NCBI RefSeq assembly: GCF_021353235.1
Contig: NZ_JAJTWT010000005.1
Coordinates: 124,001 to 188,000 of the forward strand
DNA length: 64,000 bases
Direction: 5' to 3'
Origin: Pelomonas caseinilytica
Lineage (GTDB): Bacteria; Pseudomonadota; Gammaproteobacteria; Burkholderiales; Burkholderiaceae_C
Part shown: one piece after another, positions 52,166-62,897 of the stretch
Layout of the letters: the number at the start of each line of letters is the position of its first letter
Position numbering within the stretch: position 1 is the first letter of the stretch
Notes under the pieces: generated by a model
Told to the model about the DNA's origin: nothing
What the model saw: only the letters and a program-made list of their open reading frames with translations
Database searches by the model: none
Program-made: the position numbers and the translations under genes

Positions 52166-55100
52166 ATGAACGCCCCGCATCCCCTGATGCCGGCCGCCGC
52201 TGACGCGGCCGACACGCCCGCCGCCGGTGATCTGCCTCGCCTGCGTGAGATTCCCTACAACTACACCTCGTTCTCCGACCGCGAGATCGTGATCCGGCTG
52301 CTGGGCGCGCGCGCCTGGCAACTGCTGGACCAGTTGCGGCTGGAGCGTCGCACGGGCCGATCCGCGCGCATGCTCTATGAGGTGCTGGGCGACATCTGGG
52401 TGGTGCAACGCAACCCCTACCTGCAGGACGACCTGCTGGACAACCCCAAGCGCCGGGCGCTGCTGATCGAAGCCCTGCACCACCGCCTGGCCGAAGTGCA
52501 GAAGCGCCGCGACCCGGCGGCTGACGCGCAGCGCGACGCCGCGGTGGGCGAGCTGCTGACCGCCGCACGCGCCGCCGTGTCCGAGTTCGCGGACATGTTC
52601 GAGCGCGTCGGTGCGCTGCGCAGGCGCGCCTCCCGCGCGCTGGCCCGCCACACGGCCAAGGACAACATCAAGTTCGACGGCCTGTCGCGCGTCTCCCACG
52701 TCACCGATGCCACCGACTGGCGGGTCGAATACCCCTTCGTCGTCCTGACCCCGGACACCGAGGCGGAGATGGCCGGTCTCGTGGGCGCCTGCTTCGAGCT
52801 GGGCCTGACCGTCATCCCGCGTGGCGGCGGCACCGGCTACACCGGCGGCGCGGTCCCGCTGGTGTGGAACAGCGCCGTCATCAACACCGAGAAGCTCGAG
52901 GCCCTGCGCGGCGTCGAGATGATGAAGCTGCCTGGCCTGGACCGCGAGGTGCCGACCATCTTCAGCGAGGCCGGTGTCGTCACCCAGCGCGTGGCCGACC
53001 TCGCGGAGCAGCACGGCTTCGTCTTCGCCGTCGACCCGACCTCGGCCGAGGCCAGCTGCATCGGCGGCAACGTGGCCATGAACGCCGGCGGCAAGAAGGC
53101 GGTGCTCTGGGGCACGGCGCTCGACAACCTCGCCAGCTGGCGCATGGTGACGCCCGAGGCCAAGTGGCTGGAGGTCGTGCGCCTGAACCACAACCTCGGC
53201 AAGATCCACGACGTGGAGGTCGCGAGCTTCGAGCTGCGCCACTTCGACGCCAGCGGCAAGACGCTGGAGCGCACCGAACGGCTGGACATCCCGGGTCGCG
53301 TCTTCCGCAAGGAGGGCCTGGGCAAGGACGTGACGGACAAGTTCCTCGCCGGCCTCCCGGGCATCCAGAAGGAAGGCTGCGACGGCCTCATCACCAGCGC
53401 CCGCTGGATCGTGCACCGCATGCCGGCGCACATCCGCACCGTCTGCCTGGAGTTCTTCGGCAACCCGCGCGACTGCGTGCCCAGCATCGTCGACATCAAG
53501 GACTACATGTTTGGGGTCGCCTCGACGGGCGTGCTGCTGGCGGGCCTCGAGCACCTGGACGACCGCTACCTCAAGGCGGTGGGCTATGCCACCAAGAGCA
53601 AGCGTGGCGGCCTGCCCAAGATGGTGCTGGTGGGCGACATCGTCGGCGACGACCCCGATGCGGTGGCGCGCGCCACCAGCGAGGTGGTGCGCCTGGCCAA
53701 TGGCCGCTCCGGCGAGGGCTTCATCGCCGTCAGCGCCGATGCGCGCAAGAAGTTCTGGCTCGACCGCAAGCGCACGGCGGCCATCAGCAAGCACACCAAC
53801 GCGTTCAAGGTGAACGAGGACGTGGTGATCCCGCTGCCGCGCATGGGCGAGTACACCCTGGGCATTGAGCGCATCAACATCGAGCTCTCCTTGCGCAACA
53901 AGCTGGAGCTGGTGGCCGCGCTGGAAGGCCTGTTCTCCGCCGGTCGCCTGCCCCTGGGCAAGACCGACGATGCCGGCGAGATCCCGAGCGCCGAGTTGCT
54001 CGAAGACCGCGTGCAGCAGGCCCTCGCCCTGCTGCGCGAGGTCGGCACCCTCTGGCAGCAATGGCTCGACGGGCTGGACAGCCAGGGTTTCTTCGAGCGG
54101 TTGCAGACCCATGAGCTGCGGGCCTCCTGGAAGACACAGATCCTCAAGCCCCTGCAGGGCATCTTCAGCGGCGCGGCTTTCGAACCGCTGCTGGCCGAGT
54201 GCCGCCGCATCCACAAGGAGGTGTTGCGCGGCCGGGTCTGGGTGGCCCTGCACATGCATGCCGGCGACGGCAACGTGCACACCAACATCCCCGTCAACAG
54301 CGACAACTACGCCATGCTGCAGACGGCCCACGAGGCCGTGGGCCGCATCATGGCGCTGGCGCGCTCGCTGGACGGCGTGATCTCGGGCGAGCACGGCATC
54401 GGCATCACCAAGATCGAGTTCCTCAGCGACGAGGAACTGGCCAACTTCACGGCCTACAAGGCCAAGGTCGACCCCGAAGGGCGCTTCAACAAGGGCAAGC
54501 TGCTGCGCAACGCCGCCACGCCCTCTGACCTGCGCAACGCCTACACGCCGTCCTTCGGCCTGATGGGGCACGAGTCGCTGATCATGCAGCAGAGCGACAT
54601 CGGTGCCATCAGCGACTCCATCAAGGACTGCCTGCGCTGCGGCAAGTGCAAGCCCGTGTGCGCCACCCACGTGCCGCGAGCCAACCTGCTCTACAGCCCG
54701 CGCAACAAGATCCTCGCCACCTCGCTGCTCGTCGAGGCCTTCCTGTACGAGGAGCAGACCCGCCGCGGCGTGTCGATCAAGCACTGGCAGGAGTTCGAGG
54801 ACGTGGCCGACCACTGCACGGTCTGCCACAAGTGCCTCACGCCCTGCCCGGTCAAGATCGACTTCGGCGACGTGACCATGAACATGCGCAACCTGCTGCG
54901 CAAGATGGGCCAGAAGAGCTGGCGGCCCGGCAACGCCGCGGCCATGTTCATGCTGAACGCCACCAGCCCCGAGACCATCAAGCTCATGCGCACGGCCATG
55001 GTGGGCATCGGGTTCAAGGCGCAGCGCTTTGCGGTGGACCTGTTCAAGCCGGCCGGCCGCCGGCAGTCGAGCGCGCCGCCGGCCACCGTCGGCCCGGCAC

Positions 55101-56038
55101 CGGTCAAGGAACAGGTCATCCACTTCATCAACAAGAAGCTGCCCGGCGGCCTGCCCAAGAAGACCGCGCGGGCGCTGCTGGACATCGAGGACAAGAACTA
55201 CGTGCCCATCATCCGGCCGCCCGCCACGGCGAGCGAGACGGAGGCGGTGTTCTATTTCCCCGGCTGCGGCTCCGAGCGGCTGTTCAGCCAGGTCGGCCTG
55301 GCCACCCAGGCCATGCTCTGGCACGCCGGCGTGCAGACCGTGCTACCGCCCGGTTATCTCTGCTGCGGCTACCCCCAGCGCGGCTCGGGCCAGTTCGACA
55401 AGGCCGAGAAGATGATCACCGACAACCGGGTGCTCTTCCACCGCGTCGCCAACACGCTGAACTACCTCGACATCAAGACGGTGGTGGTCAGCTGCGGCAC
55501 CTGCTACGACCAGCTGCAGGGCTACAAGTTCGAGGACATCTTCCCCGGCTGCCGCATCGTCGACATCCACGAGTACCTGCTCGAGAAGGGCATCACCCTC
55601 GGCTCCACGCAGAGCTACCTCTATCACGACCCCTGCCATTCGCCGATGAAGCAGCAGGAGCCGATGAAGACGGTCAAGGCCCTGGTGGGTGAAGGCGTCG
55701 TCAAGAGCGATCGCTGCTGCGGCGAGAGTGGCACCCTGGGCGTGACGCGGCCGGACATCTCGACGCAGGTGCGCTTCCGCAAGGAAGAAGAGTTGCGCAA
55801 GACCGAGGCCGCGCTGCGCGGCTCCGGCAAGGTGGGGGCGCAGGAGAACCTGAAGATCCTGACCTCCTGCCCGAGCTGCCTGCAGGGCCTGAACCGCTAC
55901 CAGGACGACCTGCAGAACGGCCTGCTGGAGGCCGACTACATCGTCGTCGAGATGGCCAACCAGATCCTCGGGCCCAACTGGATGCCCGACTACGTCGCCA
56001 AGGCCAACAACGGCGGCATCGAGCGGGTGCTGGTGTGA
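52166..56038 (+). CDS. large FAD- and 4Fe-4S-binding oxidoreductase (DUF3683/GlcD type)
   Basis: 1290 residues. The N-terminal ~170 residues are the DUF3683-type extension, then a PCMH FAD-binding domain ([16 protein letters not shown] at about 215), a FAD-oxidase C domain ([25 protein letters not shown]), two 4Fe-4S clusters ([11 protein letters not shown] at about 823; [15 protein letters not shown] at about 877) and two CCG domains ([39 protein letters not shown]). It should oxidise a 2-hydroxyacid such as D-lactate and pass electrons on, but the substrate is not proven. Overlaps the HIT gene. Confidence 0.9.
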   Translation: MNAPHPLMPAAADAADTPAAGDLPRLREIPYNYTSFSDREIVIRLLGARAWQLLDQLRLERRTGRSARMLYEVLGDIWVVQRNPYLQDDLLDNPKRRALLIEALHHRLAEVQKRRDPAADAQRDAAVGELLTAARAAVSEFADMFERVGALRRRASRALARHTAKDNIKFDGLSRVSHVTDATDWRVEYPFVVLTPDTEAEMAGLVGACFELGLTVIPRGGGTGYTGGAVPLVWNSAVINTEKLEALRGVEMMKLPGLDREVPTIFSEAGVVTQRVADLAEQHGFVFAVDPTSAEASCIGGNVAMNAGGKKAVLWGTALDNLASWRMVTPEAKWLEVVRLNHNLGKIHDVEVASFELRHFDASGKTLERTERLDIPGRVFRKEGLGKDVTDKFLAGLPGIQKEGCDGLITSARWIVHRMPAHIRTVCLEFFGNPRDCVPSIVDIKDYMFGVASTGVLLAGLEHLDDRYLKAVGYATKSKRGGLPKMVLVGDIVGDDPDAVARATSEVVRLANGRSGEGFIAVSADARKKFWLDRKRTAAISKHTNAFKVNEDVVIPLPRMGEYTLGIERINIELSLRNKLELVAALEGLFSAGRLPLGKTDDAGEIPSAELLEDRVQQALALLREVGTLWQQWLDGLDSQGFFERLQTHELRASWKTQILKPLQGIFSGAAFEPLLAECRRIHKEVLRGRVWVALHMHAGDGNVHTNIPVNSDNYAMLQTAHEAVGRIMALARSLDGVISGEHGIGITKIEFLSDEELANFTAYKAKVDPEGRFNKGKLLRNAATPSDLRNAYTPSFGLMGHESLIMQQSDIGAISDSIKDCLRCGKCKPVCATHVPRANLLYSPRNKILATSLLVEAFLYEEQTRRGVSIKHWQEFEDVADHCTVCHKCLTPCPVKIDFGDVTMNMRNLLRKMGQKSWRPGNAAAMFMLNATSPETIKLMRTAMVGIGFKAQRFAVDLFKPAGRRQSSAPPATVGPAPVKEQVIHFINKKLPGGLPKKTARALLDIEDKNYVPIIRPPATASETEAVFYFPGCGSERLFSQVGLATQAMLWHAGVQTVLPPGYLCCGYPQRGSGQFDKAEKMITDNRVLFHRVANTLNYLDIKTVVVSCGTCYDQLQGYKFEDIFPGCRIVDIHEYLLEKGITLGSTQSYLYHDPCHSPMKQQEPMKTVKALVGEGVVKSDRCCGESGTLGVTRPDISTQVRFRKEEELRKTEAALRGSGKVGAQENLKILTSCPSCLQGLNRYQDDLQNGLLEADYIVVEMANQILGPNWMPDYVAKANNGGIERVLV

Positions 56039-56472
56039 GGCGCCAGGGCTGCCCGCTGTGCGAAGGCGACGGCGGCCTCGTCGTCGCCCGCACGCCGCGG
56101 TTTCGCGTCGTCAGGGTGGTGGAGGGCGAGGAAGCGTTGCGTTTTCCCGCCTTCTACCGGCTCATCTGGAACGACCATGTCGCCGAGTTCAGCGACCTGC
56201 TGGTTACGGATCGACACGCCTGCATGGACGCTGTCACCGAGATCGAGCGCTCCCTGAGGTCTTTGCTGGCGCCGGCCAAGGTCAATCTCGCCAGCCTGGG
56301 CAATGTCGTGCCTCACCTGCACTGGCACGTCATCGCGCGCTTCGAGGCGGACAGCCACTTCCCGGCGCCGGTATGGGCGCCGCCGCAGCGCGAGGCTGCG
56401 CCTCTTCGGCTCGACCTCGCGGCGGTGGACGCCGCCATCGCTCAACGGCTGGGCGACAAGGCGAGCACGTAG
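56035..56472 (+). CDS. HIT-family hydrolase
   Basis: 145 residues with the histidine triad in [12 protein letters not shown] at about residues 91-102 and an N-terminal CPLC zinc-like pair. HIT proteins hydrolyse nucleotide phosphoramidates or dinucleotides. The start is a GTG that overlaps the oxidoreductase stop as GTGA, so translation is coupled. Its 3' end overlaps the converging exported-protein gene by 31 bp. Confidence 0.9.
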   Translation: MRRQGCPLCEGDGGLVVARTPRFRVVRVVEGEEALRFPAFYRLIWNDHVAEFSDLLVTDRHACMDAVTEIERSLRSLLAPAKVNLASLGNVVPHLHWHVIARFEADSHFPAPVWAPPQREAAPLRLDLAAVDAAIAQRLGDKAST

Positions 56473-56942
56473 GGCTTGCCGGGGCCGGCCGCGACGGCGG
56501 TGCCGGCGCTCGGCGCGTTGGGGTCGACGAACACGACCTGCATCCGGTAGATGCTGGTGCCGGGCTGGGCGCCGGTGCACTGCAGCTGCCTCACCGCACG
56601 GCGCACTTGCAGGGCCGTGTTGAAGGACACGCCGCGGGCGTTCACGCCCTGGACCTCGCCGTCCGTCACGACGAAATTCACGTCCACCGTGCCGTACAGG
56701 CGCTCGCGGAACCACGTGGACAGCAGCGCCTGCTGAAGCTGGTCGTCGGCCTGCTTGCAGCTCTCCAGCACGTCGTAGCGCGCTGGGGCCTCGAAGACAC
56801 GGCCGTTGATCTCGACCCGGTCGAGCGCCGACTGCGCGAAGGCCGGGCCGGCGGTGAGGGCCAGCGTGATGGCGCAGGCGAGGCCGGCGAACAGGCCATT
56901 GAGGGCGGGCGTGCGGCGTGCGAGGGAGTAGCGGGTGGGCAT
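56442..56942 (-). CDS. exported protein of unknown function
   Basis: 166 residues with a Sec signal peptide ending at AFAQ. The mature part has two Cys (LESCKQADDQ and LQCTGAQ) and strand-rich segments (YGTVDVNFVVTDGEVQGVNARG, RMQVVFVDPN) that recall energy-transducer/TonB-like C-terminal folds, but I cannot name the family. AAGGAG lies seven bases ahead of the ATG. Confidence 0.72.
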   Translation of the reverse strand: MPTRYSLARRTPALNGLFAGLACAITLALTAGPAFAQSALDRVEINGRVFEAPARYDVLESCKQADDQLQQALLSTWFRERLYGTVDVNFVVTDGEVQGVNARGVSFNTALQVRRAVRQLQCTGAQPGTSIYRMQVVFVDPNAPSAGTAVAAGPGKPYVLALSPSR

Positions 56943-57378
56943 GACGGGCTCCTTGAAGTGGCGTCGGGGCGGGGACGTGAAATGCGTCGACCTGTGCTCA
57001 GGCTAGGCGTCCGGGCCGCACGCCCCAAGGCGCAAGCGATGAGCTGCGTCCGCCGTGCGACGGTCCGCAGAAATCCGACGCTGAACTGCGAACGGCACGA
57101 TCGAGCGGCTTGCGGAGCCTGCGTGCCATTCGTCATGCGGTCTGTCATCGGTAGATCCCCGCTAGGGTGACCTCCGTCACTCCCTGCGGCGACTTTCTCG
57201 GATGGCATCGGCGGCACACACTGCGCGCCGCTTCGGAAGGCGCCGGGCCGGCGCGGACGTGGAGTTGTCGGGACAGGAGTCGAGCCGGCCAGCCGCAACA
57301 CGGCGGCGCCCCTCGTGGCGATCCCACGGGCCGGGCCGGTGCACCGTCCGCCACGGTGACCTTGATGGAACTACGACG
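56943..57378. other. intergenic region upstream of the subtilase gene
   Basis: About 435 bp between divergent genes. Plus-strand frames here are Arg/Gly/Pro-rich without a domain. It should hold both promoters; none is clear by eye. No repeat or RNA gene recognised. Confidence 0.45.
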
Positions 57379-59208
57379 ATGAGCTTTGCTATTGCCAAGA
57401 AGAGAACCTGGATCGCCGCTGCCTGCGGCCTGCTGGCGGTTGCCGCGGTCCAGGCCGGCGTGTCCACGGGCCAGGCCGACCAGGGCCGGTTCAGCGCTGC
57501 ACTGCGTGCCGCGCCCTCGACCGACCGGCTGATCATCGGCTACCGCGACGCGGCCCAGGCCGACGCCGCCGACGCCCGCGTGCTGCATGCCCGCAGCGTC
57601 GACGCGCAATCGATGGCCACCCGCCTGGGGGCCGTGAATTCGGCCCTCGCCTTGCGTGGGGCGCAGGCGCGGCTGCTGCGCCAGACGGGCACGGGCGCCC
57701 ACGTCTTCAAGCTCGACAAGGCGCTCTCGCATGCCGAGCTGCGCCAGCTCGCGGCGAACCTGAAGGCGGCCGATCCCAACATCGCCTACGCCGAGCCCGA
57801 CCGCAAGATGTACCCGATGATGACGCCCAACGACTCGAGCTACAGCGCCCAGTGGGACCTGTACGAGACGACCGGCGGCATCCGCGCGCCGGCGGCCTGG
57901 GACCTGGCGACCGGTTCGGGCGTCGTGGTGGCCGTCATCGACACCGGCATCCGTCCGCATGCCGACCTCTCGGGCCAGACCGTGGCCGGCTACGACATGA
58001 TTGCGGACACGACGGTGTCCAACGACGGCAACGGCCGCGACAGCGATCCGAGCGACCCGGGCGACTGGGTCGCGGCGGGCGAATGCGGGACGGGTTCGCC
58101 GGCGGAGAACTCCAGCTGGCACGGCACCCACGTGGCCGGCACCATCGCCGCCAAGACCAACAATTCGACGGGCGTGGCGGGCATTGCCTTCAACGCCAAG
58201 GTGCAGCCGGTGCGCGTGCTCGGCAAATGCGGCGGCTACACCTCCGACATCGCCGACGGCATGGTCTGGGCCTCGGGCGGCACCGTCTCCGGCCTGCCGG
58301 CCAACGCCACGCCGGCGCGCGTCATCAACATGTCGCTGGGTGGTGGCGGCGCCTGCGACACCACCTCCCAGAACGCCATCAACAGCGCACGCTCGCGCGG
58401 CACCGTCGTCATCGTCGCGGCGGGCAACGAGAGCCAGGACGCCAGCAATTCCAGCCCGGCGAACTGCTCGGGCGTGGTGGTCGTGGCCGCGACGGACCGC
58501 TACGGCAGCCGTGCCTTCTATTCGAACTACGGCTCCATCGTGACGCTGGCTGCGCCGGGCGGCGACCTGAGCTCGTCCAGCAGCAATGGCATCCTGTCGA
58601 CGCTGAACAGCGGCACGACCTCGCCTGGTTCCGACAGCTATGCCTACTACCAGGGCACCTCCATGGCCACGCCCCATGTGGCCGGCGTGGCGGCGTTGAT
58701 GCTGAGCGCCAAGCCGGGTGCGACGCCGGACCAGATCAAGGCGGCCCTGCAGAGCAGCGCGCGGCCCTTCCCGGGCAGTTGCTCGCAATGCGGCGCCGGC
58801 CTGCTGGACGCCGCCGCAGCCATCGCGGCCATCACGGGCTCGGGTGGCGGCGGCCTGCCGACCGTCAACGAGACGGAGTCCAACGGTTCGCTGTCGACGG
58901 CCAACGTGGTGTCGCAGCCGTCCATCGTCAACGGCAGCATCTCGTCCAGCACTGACACGGACTACTTCAAGGTGACGCTGCCGGCCGGCAAGACGCTGAC
59001 GGCCACGCTGAGCATGGCCAGCAGCAGCAACGACTTCGACCTCTACCTGAAGAACAGCGCCGGCACGACGGTGGCGATGAGCGAGAACCCGGCGGGCCAA
59101 GCGGACACTGCCAGCTATACCAACTCGGGCAGCGGGTCGGTGACCATGTATGTGCGGGTCTATCGGTACAGCGGCACGGGGGCCTACACGCTGAAGCTGC
59201 AGTGGTGA
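57379..59208 (+). CDS. S8 subtilisin-like secreted protease with PPC domain
   Basis: 609 residues: a signal peptide, an I9-type propeptide at about 45-135, the S8 domain with Asp188 (VAVIDTGI), His248 (WHGTHVAGT) and Ser428 (GTSMATPHVAG), then after a Gly linker a C-terminal pre-peptidase (PPC) domain (ETESNGSLSTAN, DTDYFKVTLPAGKTL). Exported and self-processed; the PPC domain is often cut off at maturation. The ATG at 57379 starts the signal peptide; the frame opens upstream but lacks gene-like sequence. Confidence 0.94.
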   Translation: MSFAIAKKRTWIAAACGLLAVAAVQAGVSTGQADQGRFSAALRAAPSTDRLIIGYRDAAQADAADARVLHARSVDAQSMATRLGAVNSALALRGAQARLLRQTGTGAHVFKLDKALSHAELRQLAANLKAADPNIAYAEPDRKMYPMMTPNDSSYSAQWDLYETTGGIRAPAAWDLATGSGVVVAVIDTGIRPHADLSGQTVAGYDMIADTTVSNDGNGRDSDPSDPGDWVAAGECGTGSPAENSSWHGTHVAGTIAAKTNNSTGVAGIAFNAKVQPVRVLGKCGGYTSDIADGMVWASGGTVSGLPANATPARVINMSLGGGGACDTTSQNAINSARSRGTVVIVAAGNESQDASNSSPANCSGVVVVAATDRYGSRAFYSNYGSIVTLAAPGGDLSSSSSNGILSTLNSGTTSPGSDSYAYYQGTSMATPHVAGVAALMLSAKPGATPDQIKAALQSSARPFPGSCSQCGAGLLDAAAAIAAITGSGGGGLPTVNETESNGSLSTANVVSQPSIVNGSISSSTDTDYFKVTLPAGKTLTATLSMASSSNDFDLYLKNSAGTTVAMSENPAGQADTASYTNSGSGSVTMYVRVYRYSGTGAYTLKLQW

Positions 59209-59235
59209 TGGCGGATTGACCTGAAGGTCGATCAA

Positions 59236-59257
59236 GGACGGGGCTTCGGCCCCGTCC
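59236..59257. terminator. hairpin between convergent protease genes
   Basis: GGACGGGGC-TTCG-GCCCCGTCC: a perfect 9-bp stem with a UUCG tetraloop, 27 bp after the subtilase stop and 12 bp before the M13 stop. No long U-run follows on either strand, but it is well placed as a bidirectional terminator. Confidence 0.8.
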
Positions 59258-59269
59258 GACCAAACAGGG

Positions 59270-61303
59270 CTACCACACCGTGACCGGGTCCGTCGCCACC
59301 ATCGCGCTCCCCGCCTTGCACGAGAACGCCTGCGCGAAATAGGGCGAATTGCTCATGGGCACCAGCACCCGGTACCTGGCCGGCGAGTGCGTATCGGTGC
59401 GGACCTGGTTGATCAGGAATTCCGGCCTCACCTTGGTCCGCCAGACCAGTGCATTGCTGATGAAGAAGCGCTGCGCCGGCGTGTAGCCGTCGACGAGCTT
59501 GTTGCCGGCCATGCCCGAGCGCTTGAGCGCACGCTGCAGGCCCTCGTAGGCGATGGGCAGGCCCGACATGTCGGAGATGTTCTCGCCCAGGGTCAGGCGG
59601 CCATCGATGTGATAGCCGGGCAGCGGCGAGATGGCGCTGTAGCGCTCGGCCACCTTGTCCGCTCGCGCCTTGTAGCCCGCGGCATCGGCCGGCGTCCACC
59701 AGTCTGCGAGAGAGCCGCCGGCGTCGAAGTTGCGCCCGCTGTCATCGAAGTGGTGGGTGATCTCGTGGCCGATGACCATGCCGATGCCGCCGTAGTTGGT
59801 CGCGTCGTCCGCCTTGGCGTCGAAGAAGGGCGGCTGCAGGATGCCGGCCGGGAAATAGATCTGGTTCAGGCCGCCCGCGAAGGCGTTGACGATGTGCGGG
59901 CTGACGCGCCAGCGTCCGCGGTCCACGGGGGCGTCCAGGTCCTTCATCTGCTGCGCGCTGAACCACAGCGCGGCACGCAGCCAGTTGCCCGCGTAGTCGT
60001 TGCCGTTCATCTGCAGGCCCTCGAACTGCGGCCACTTGTCCGGCGCGCCGATCATGGGCTGCATCTGTGCGAGCTTGTCCAGAGCCTTGGCCTTGGTGGG
60101 CGGCGTCATCCAGTCGAGCTTCTCGATGCGCTCCTTCAAGCTGGCACGGATGTCCTCCACCAGCAGTCGCGATCGGCGCTGGGCCTCAGGCGAGAAGGCA
60201 CGGGCGACGAACAGCTCGCCGAGGGCCAGGGCGACCGGCTCGCTGCCGGTGCGGCCACCGATCTGCAGGATGACGTCTTCGGTACGGGGCGGCCGGGCCT
60301 GCAGCCCGGTGAGGGTCTTGCCGCGGTAGTCGAAGGAGGCGTTCGCGAAGGCCTGGGGCAGGCGAGGCGCGGCCGCGTCGAGCACGCGCAGGGCCAGGTA
60401 CTGGCGCCATGTCGCCAGCGGCGTGTCGGCCGCCAACTGGGCGGTGCGGGCGGCGAACTCCGGCTGGCCGACGAGCAGGCGTTGCGGCAGCTTGGCGCCG
60501 GCCGTCAGCACGGCGAGGTAGGCCGTCCAGTCCAGCCCCGGCGCGGCGGCGGCCAGTTCGGTCGGGCTCATCGGGTTGTAGCTGGCGTTGGGGTCGCGCA
60601 GCTTGGCGCGCTCGCGCGAGGCCTCGGCGAGCTGGGTCTCGAAGGCCATGAGGGCGTCGAGGTCCTGCTCGCTCGCGGTGCGGCCCGAGGCACCGAGCAC
60701 CGTGGCGGCGAAGCTGCGATAGGCGGCCTTGACGGTCCGGGTGCGCTCGTCGTCGCGGAAGTAGTCGTCACGGTCGGGCAGGCCGAGGCCGGCCTGGGAC
60801 AGGCTGAGCACGTTGCGGCGGGTGTCCTTGCGATCGGGCTGCACGGCATGGGCCAGCGGCGCGGCGATGCCGCTGCGCGCCAGCAGGGCGAGCAAGGCGG
60901 GCAGGTCCTCGCGGCGCTGCAGGCCGTCGATGCGGTTGAGCAGCGGCGTGATCGAGCTGAGGCCGCGCGCCTCGATCGCGGCTTCATCCATGCCGCTTGC
61001 GAAGTAGGCGGCGATGAGCTTGAGACCCGGGGTCGTCTGCAGGGCCGGCTTGTCGGCCAGCTCCAGCAGGGCCCGCGTCAGCAGCTCGTCGTTGGCCTGG
61101 CGCAGCTGCTCGGCGCTGCTGACGCGGGCGCGGTTGGGCGGCAATTCGGTGGCGGCCTCCCAGTTGCCGTTGACGAAGGCGTAGAAGTCGTCGCAGGGCT
61201 TGACCTCCTTGGACAGGCCCGCGAGGTCGAGGGCGGGGGCGCTGGCGGCCAGGCCGAGCAGGGCGCTGGCCAAGGCCAGGCGGTGGCGGGCGAAACGGGG
61301 CAT
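59270..61303 (-). CDS. M13-family (neprilysin-like) metallopeptidase
   Basis: 677 residues: signal peptide, M13 N-terminal domain from about residue 30 (CDDFYAFVNGNWE), then the zinc site HEITH at 513-517, the third ligand Glu574 in GENISDMSG, and NAFAGGLNQIYFPAGILQPPFF ahead of it. The protein ends with a Trp, as the family does. Secreted or periplasmic oligopeptidase. The ATG at 61303 starts the signal peptide; upstream frame is not signal-like. Confidence 0.94.
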   Translation of the reverse strand: MPRFARHRLALASALLGLAASAPALDLAGLSKEVKPCDDFYAFVNGNWEAATELPPNRARVSSAEQLRQANDELLTRALLELADKPALQTTPGLKLIAAYFASGMDEAAIEARGLSSITPLLNRIDGLQRREDLPALLALLARSGIAAPLAHAVQPDRKDTRRNVLSLSQAGLGLPDRDDYFRDDERTRTVKAAYRSFAATVLGASGRTASEQDLDALMAFETQLAEASRERAKLRDPNASYNPMSPTELAAAAPGLDWTAYLAVLTAGAKLPQRLLVGQPEFAARTAQLAADTPLATWRQYLALRVLDAAAPRLPQAFANASFDYRGKTLTGLQARPPRTEDVILQIGGRTGSEPVALALGELFVARAFSPEAQRRSRLLVEDIRASLKERIEKLDWMTPPTKAKALDKLAQMQPMIGAPDKWPQFEGLQMNGNDYAGNWLRAALWFSAQQMKDLDAPVDRGRWRVSPHIVNAFAGGLNQIYFPAGILQPPFFDAKADDATNYGGIGMVIGHEITHHFDDSGRNFDAGGSLADWWTPADAAGYKARADKVAERYSAISPLPGYHIDGRLTLGENISDMSGLPIAYEGLQRALKRSGMAGNKLVDGYTPAQRFFISNALVWRTKVRPEFLINQVRTDTHSPARYRVLVPMSNSPYFAQAFSCKAGSAMVATDPVTVW

Positions 61304-61413
61304 GGGGGGCGGGGAGCGGTGTCGAAACAGACGATTAGAGCCCCCGCGCCGCCGGACCGTCGGAAGACACAGGGCATGATTGCGGGTTTTTACCAAGGCT
61401 CCTCTTCCGGTCC

Positions 61414-62481
61414 ATGTTCCTGCCGTCCGTCGCCAAGCGCCTGGCTCTCGCCCTCCTGGCCCCGCTGCTGCTCTGCGCCGCCGCCGCCCCCGCCCAACCC
61501 CAGCCGGCCGTGCATGGCCGTGGGGCCACCTTTCCCTCCAAGGTCTACGAGACCTGGGCGCGGGCCTTCGAGAAGGCGGGCGGTTCGGCCGTGGCCTACC
61601 AGGGCACCGGCTCGGGCGACGGCATCAAGCAGGCGGCCGCCCGCACGGTGGATTTCGGCGGCACGGACGCGCCGCTGACGCCGGCCGAGCTGGCGCGCCA
61701 GCACCTGGTGCAGATCCCCATGCTGGTGGGCGGCGTCGTGCCCGTGGTCAACCTGCCGGGCCTGGCGGCGCCATTGCAGCTGGACGGCGAGGTGCTGGCC
61801 GAGATCTTCCTGGGCCGCATCAAGGCCTGGAACGACGGCCGCATCGCCGCGCTGAACCCGGGCGCCGCCCTGCCGGCCCTGCCGATCCGGCGCGTCGTGC
61901 GCGCGGAGAAGTCCGGCACCACCGACGGCTTCACGCGCTACCTGGCCGGGGCGTCGGCGGCCTTCAAGGCCGAGGTCGGCGCGGGCCAGGCGCCGGCGTG
62001 GCCGGGCCAGCCGCTCAAGGCGGAGGGCAACGACGGCATGGTGCAGGCGCTGCGGGCCACGCCGGGGGCGATCGCCTACGTGTCCCATGACCGCGTGCTG
62101 CGCGACCGGCTGGCGGCCGTCAGGTTGCGCAACGCCGCCGGCCGCTTCGTGCTGCCCGGCGAGGCGGGCTTTCGCGCGGCCATCCTGGACAGCGACATGC
62201 ACCGCCAGGGCGACGACCTGGCGACGCTGCTGGACCGCCCGGGCAACGATGCCTGGCCCATCACGCTCACCAGCTTCGTCCTCGTCGACGCCGAGCCGCC
62301 CACGGCGGACCAGGCCCTCGGCGCCCTGAAGTTCCTGTATTGGTGCTTCATGCACGGCGATGACCTGACCCGGGGCACCGGTTTTGCGCCCCTGCCCATC
62401 AGCGTGCAGTCGCGCCTGGCCGCGCGCTTCACCCAGGTACGCCCCAAGGACGGCCGGCTGCCGGCCTACCAGGCGTTCTGA
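61414..62481 (+). CDS. PstS-like phosphate-binding protein
   Basis: 355 residues, signal peptide ending near AAPAQ, then the PstS pattern: GRGATFPSKVYETW, YQGTGSGDGI, DFGGTDAPL, RIKAWND, RAEKSGTTDGFTRYL and GAIAYVSHD. These include the phosphate-contacting Ser/Thr and Asp. No pstC, pstA or pstB follows, so it is an orphan here. It is divergent from the M13 gene. Confidence 0.9.
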   Translation: MFLPSVAKRLALALLAPLLLCAAAAPAQPQPAVHGRGATFPSKVYETWARAFEKAGGSAVAYQGTGSGDGIKQAAARTVDFGGTDAPLTPAELARQHLVQIPMLVGGVVPVVNLPGLAAPLQLDGEVLAEIFLGRIKAWNDGRIAALNPGAALPALPIRRVVRAEKSGTTDGFTRYLAGASAAFKAEVGAGQAPAWPGQPLKAEGNDGMVQALRATPGAIAYVSHDRVLRDRLAAVRLRNAAGRFVLPGEAGFRAAILDSDMHRQGDDLATLLDRPGNDAWPITLTSFVLVDAEPPTADQALGALKFLYWCFMHGDDLTRGTGFAPLPISVQSRLAARFTQVRPKDGRLPAYQAF

Positions 62482-62495
62482 GGGACACTCCCGCC

Positions 62496-62888
62496 ATGGC
62501 GCTGCCCACTGAAATCACCGTCCACCAGCAGTCCCGCGTGCTGGAAGTCGCCTTCGACGACGGCGCGCGTTTCCGCATCCCCTTCGAGCTGATGCGCGTC
62601 TACAGCCCCTCGGCCGAGGTCATGGGCCACGGCCCGGGCCAGGAAGTGCTGCAGACGGGCAAGCGCGACGTCCTCATCACCGGCCTGGAGCCGGTCGGCC
62701 ACTACGCCGTGCGCCCGGAGTTCTCGGACGGCCACGCCAGCGGCCTGTTCACCTGGGACTACCTCTACAAGCTCGGCAGCCAGCAGGACGCCCTCTGGCG
62801 CGACTACGAGGCGCGCCTGGCCGCGGCCGGCAAGGGCCGCGACGATCCCATGCCCGTCAAGGCGGGCGGCTCCTGCCACTCACACTAG
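62496..62888 (+). CDS. DUF971 family protein
   Basis: 130 residues, the whole length of DUF971 (gamma-butyrobetaine hydroxylase N-terminal-like): LEVAFDDGARFRIPFELMRVYSPSAEV, then LEPVGHYAVRPEFSDGHASGLFTWDYLYKL. The family often precedes ubiE in betaproteobacteria, as here (9 bp). A C-terminal CHSH could bind metal. The role is not established; an Fe-S or regulatory function is sometimes proposed. Confidence 0.9.
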   Translation: MALPTEITVHQQSRVLEVAFDDGARFRIPFELMRVYSPSAEVMGHGPGQEVLQTGKRDVLITGLEPVGHYAVRPEFSDGHASGLFTWDYLYKLGSQQDALWRDYEARLAAAGKGRDDPMPVKAGGSCHSH

Positions 62889-62897
62889 ATGCCTTCC

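Noticed and set aside
51995-55324. Very long open frame (over 1100 codons) antisense to the FAD/4Fe-4S oxidoreductase
   Set aside because: It mirrors the codon pattern of the real gene in high-GC DNA. Its translation is His/Asp/Ala/Val/Leu/Gly-rich with no domain, and the sense gene has clear motifs along its whole length.
57145-59235. Long antisense frame over the subtilase gene
   Set aside because: Low-complexity Arg/Gly/Val/His translation; the sense strand has a complete catalytic triad and signal peptide.
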